Source of the DNA: Methanobacteriota archaeon
Lineage (GTDB): Archaea; Halobacteriota; Methanomicrobia; Methanomicrobiales; Methanocorpusculaceae
Assembly: GCA_023396065.1 (NCBI GenBank)
Contig: JAEWXF010000020.1
Coordinates: 1 to 31,461 of the forward strand
DNA length: 31,461 bases
Direction of reading: 5' to 3'
Below the pieces are notes generated by a model, which was not told the origin of the DNA, ran no database searches, and was given only the letters and a program-made list of their open reading frames with translations. Positions 30,467 to 31,461 of the stretch are shown one piece after another (position 1 is the stretch's first letter; each line of letters begins with the position of its first letter). The position numbers and the translations under genes are program-made.

Positions 30467-30965
30467 GTGTGTTCCTCCGGGAAACAACGCACGGCTGTCC
30501 GGGCCGGGTGGTTGTGGTGATGAACTGCGGAACTTCTGCGGGCAGGAGGGCTTTTCTGAGGTCGCCGAGGTTGACGCGGGCAAGGCACCCGGTGCGGTAC
30601 GGGTCGGCGGCGTTCGCGAGCTGATACAGCCGGGGCCGTCCCAGTATTTTTTCTGCGTCAACTGCCCGCAGGTGTATGAGTTGTTCGCAGATGCGGGGAA
30701 GCTGGTCGCGGAGTCTGCCGATGTTTACGCTGTCGATGTACTGTACGGGGGTTGCGAGGGTGTATTCGTTGCTCTGAATCCGGTTGTCCAGTATGGACCG
30801 GATTTCTTTCTGCGATAGATCGGCGAAGTGGGTGCTGAGCTGTTCGCAGATGTCGGCAATGTTTTGGTACCAGAGGGCACGTTCGTAGGGATCGAGCGGT
30901 ATCGCGTGGAGAGGGAGGAGTGCTTCGAGAACGAAGCGGTCGGTATCCAGCGGTTGGTAGGTCAT
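30456..30965 (-). CDS. Unknown 169-aa protein of right-edge operon
   Basis: No family recognised. The protein is mostly alpha-helical, with a conserved-looking N-terminus (PLDTDRFVLEALLPLHAIPLD), WYQNIADICEQLSTHF, a middle part with LSQKEIRSILDNRI and YIDSVNIGRLRDQLPRICEQL, and a more polar end with VNLGDLRKALLPAEVP. ICEQL occurs twice (about residues 38-42 and 92-96), which hints at an internal duplication. No signal peptide, membrane span or metal motif. Its ATG overlaps the previous stop (ATGA), and it overlaps the next gene by 11 nt; such packing is typical of viral or plasmid operons. Confidence 0.7.
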   Translation of the reverse strand: MTYQPLDTDRFVLEALLPLHAIPLDPYERALWYQNIADICEQLSTHFADLSQKEIRSILDNRIQSNEYTLATPVQYIDSVNIGRLRDQLPRICEQLIHLRAVDAEKILGRPRLYQLANAADPYRTGCLARVNLGDLRKALLPAEVPQFITTTTRPGQPCVVSRRNTHVD

Positions 30966-31150
30966 GAATTGTCCTCCGGGGAAGGGGCGGTGCGTGCCGG
31001 TATTTTTCGGTGCAGCCGGGCGCAGAGGTGTATCAGTGTCTGAGTGATTCTGTTTTCCCGGAGGAGTGCGGCGAGTTCCTGCGGCTCGTTGGGATAGTGC
31101 GGGAGGAGGAGTTCGCCGAATGTCCGGCGGGTGATGGTCCGGCAGGTCAT
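30962..31150 (-). CDS. Unknown 62-aa protein of right-edge operon
   Basis: A short, basic, helical protein (TITRRTFGELLLPHYP, EPQELAALLRENRITQTLIHLCARLHRKI). Start ATG 31150 is supported by GGAGAT 8 nt upstream and by the ATGA overlap with the zinc-ribbon gene. The segment ELAALLRENRITQTLIHLCARL could be a helix-turn-helix. Its stop overlaps the next start, again ATGA. Function unknown; the longer frame to 31357 is a shadow of the zinc-ribbon gene. Confidence 0.65.
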   Translation of the reverse strand: MTCRTITRRTFGELLLPHYPNEPQELAALLRENRITQTLIHLCARLHRKIPARTAPSPEDNS

Positions 31151-31389
31151 GGCTGTATCTCCTGCTGTGCTTCTTCTTCCCGGAGTTCCTGGAGTTTGCG
31201 GCACTCGGTCATGTAGTAGATGCTGCTCTGGATGAGGTATTTTTCCCAGCCGCTGCACCGGAGTGCGGTGTCTGTGCCGCAGAGGGGGCATGCGAGGAGC
31301 GGGGGGTTGGGGACTGTTCCGCCAGCAGGGTCCTGGAGGGTGAATGCGGTTCCGCATTCGGTGCAGCAGTAGGTGTGCGCCGCATTCAT
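31147..31389 (-). CDS. Small zinc-ribbon protein of right-edge operon, 80 aa
   Basis: An 80-aa protein whose N-terminal half carries CxxC pairs CTEC (about residues 9-12) and CPLC (34-37), plus nearby C8 and C45, a likely zinc ribbon of about 40 residues. The C-terminal half is a charged helix (TECRKLQELREEEAQQEIQP) preceded by an aromatic stretch (YLIQSSIYYM). The start ATG at 31389 directly follows the upstream gene's stop codon. Its own stop overlaps the next ATG. Small zinc ribbons of this kind occur both in cellular regulators and in archaeal viruses; no specific function. Confidence 0.72.
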   Translation of the reverse strand: MNAAHTYCCTECGTAFTLQDPAGGTVPNPPLLACPLCGTDTALRCSGWEKYLIQSSIYYMTECRKLQELREEEAQQEIQP

Positions 31390-31461
31390 TCAGGTCACGC
31401 TCCGGTAGGTGACGCCGCGAATGATGCGGGAGATGCAGGACTGGCTGACTGCGTAGGTTTG
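31390..31461 (-). CDS. Partial CDS: C-terminus of an HTH protein, cut by window edge
   Basis: Only the last 23 codons are in the window, ending with the TGA immediately before the zinc-ribbon ATG. The sequence reads YAVSQSCISRIIRGVTYRSV, a typical recognition helix (VSQ.(T/S)IS.I.RG.T...V) as seen in small phage-like HTH proteins and at the C-termini of HNH nucleases. It shows that the operon extends beyond the right edge. Too short to name. Confidence 0.6.
   Translation of the reverse strand, partial: QTYAVSQSCISRIIRGVTYRSVT

Overview
The window looks like chromosomal DNA from a hydrogenotrophic methanogen of the order Methanomicrobiales. Methanocorpusculum is my best guess, inferred from overall gene content and roughly 50% GC rather than from any marker comparison. 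The archaeal assignment rests on a KH-domain aCPSF1/FttA termination nuclease next to a proteasome beta subunit, an archaeal-type SMC/ScpA pair, aEF-1beta behind a CPxCG zinc protein, a methanofuran-type amino-acid kinase (MfnE), a DHPS-like pterin enzyme and a CofE-like F420 ligase. Promoters also look archaeal: TATA-like boxes about 26-30 nt ahead of the ATG at many genes, implying leaderless or near-leaderless mRNAs, with T-runs at 3' ends.

Layout. 1-198: non-coding stretch with a duplicated minus-strand promoter-like element. 199-5254 (minus): a 42-aa membrane peptide, scpA, smc and a coiled-coil protein of unknown function, a chromosome-structure operon read from the high-coordinate side. 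5360-7936 (minus): psmB followed by fttA. 8137-11031 (plus): glyA, DHPS-like, CofE-like, a one-carbon/coenzyme cluster. 11172-14944 (minus): three-gene envelope operon, with a PH-like x3 / zinc-ribbon / Yip1 membrane protein and two exported PKD proteins sharing an unusual C-terminal motif. 15048-16939 (plus): two HdeD-like membrane proteins and a MerR-like regulator. 16941-19632 (minus): polyphosphate kinase and a stand-alone HD protein resembling the C-terminal half of Ppx. 19712-22828: a tRNA methylthiotransferase, small hypotheticals, and two paralogous winged-helix regulators sharing a TTGTTCG half-site. 22875-25718: an exported phospholipase-D-like protein, mfnE, a CPxCG zinc protein and ef1B. 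25977-30065 (minus): a glutamine-synthetase-family gene with an inverted repeat around its TATA box, then the iron system (DtxR-FeoA fusion regulator and feoB). 30269-31461 (minus): a compact operon of at least five tiny unknown genes, two of them HTH-like, which runs off the right edge and has a virus/plasmid-like architecture.

The best candidates for something undescribed are the PH/Yip1 + PKD operon with its shared C-terminal motif, the duplicated promoter element at the left edge, the wHTH pair with its candidate operator, the inverted repeat around the glutamine synthetase TATA box, and the right-edge mini-operon. No tRNA, rRNA, CRISPR array or complete insertion sequence was recognised. 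No stretch over 300 nt lacks a gene.
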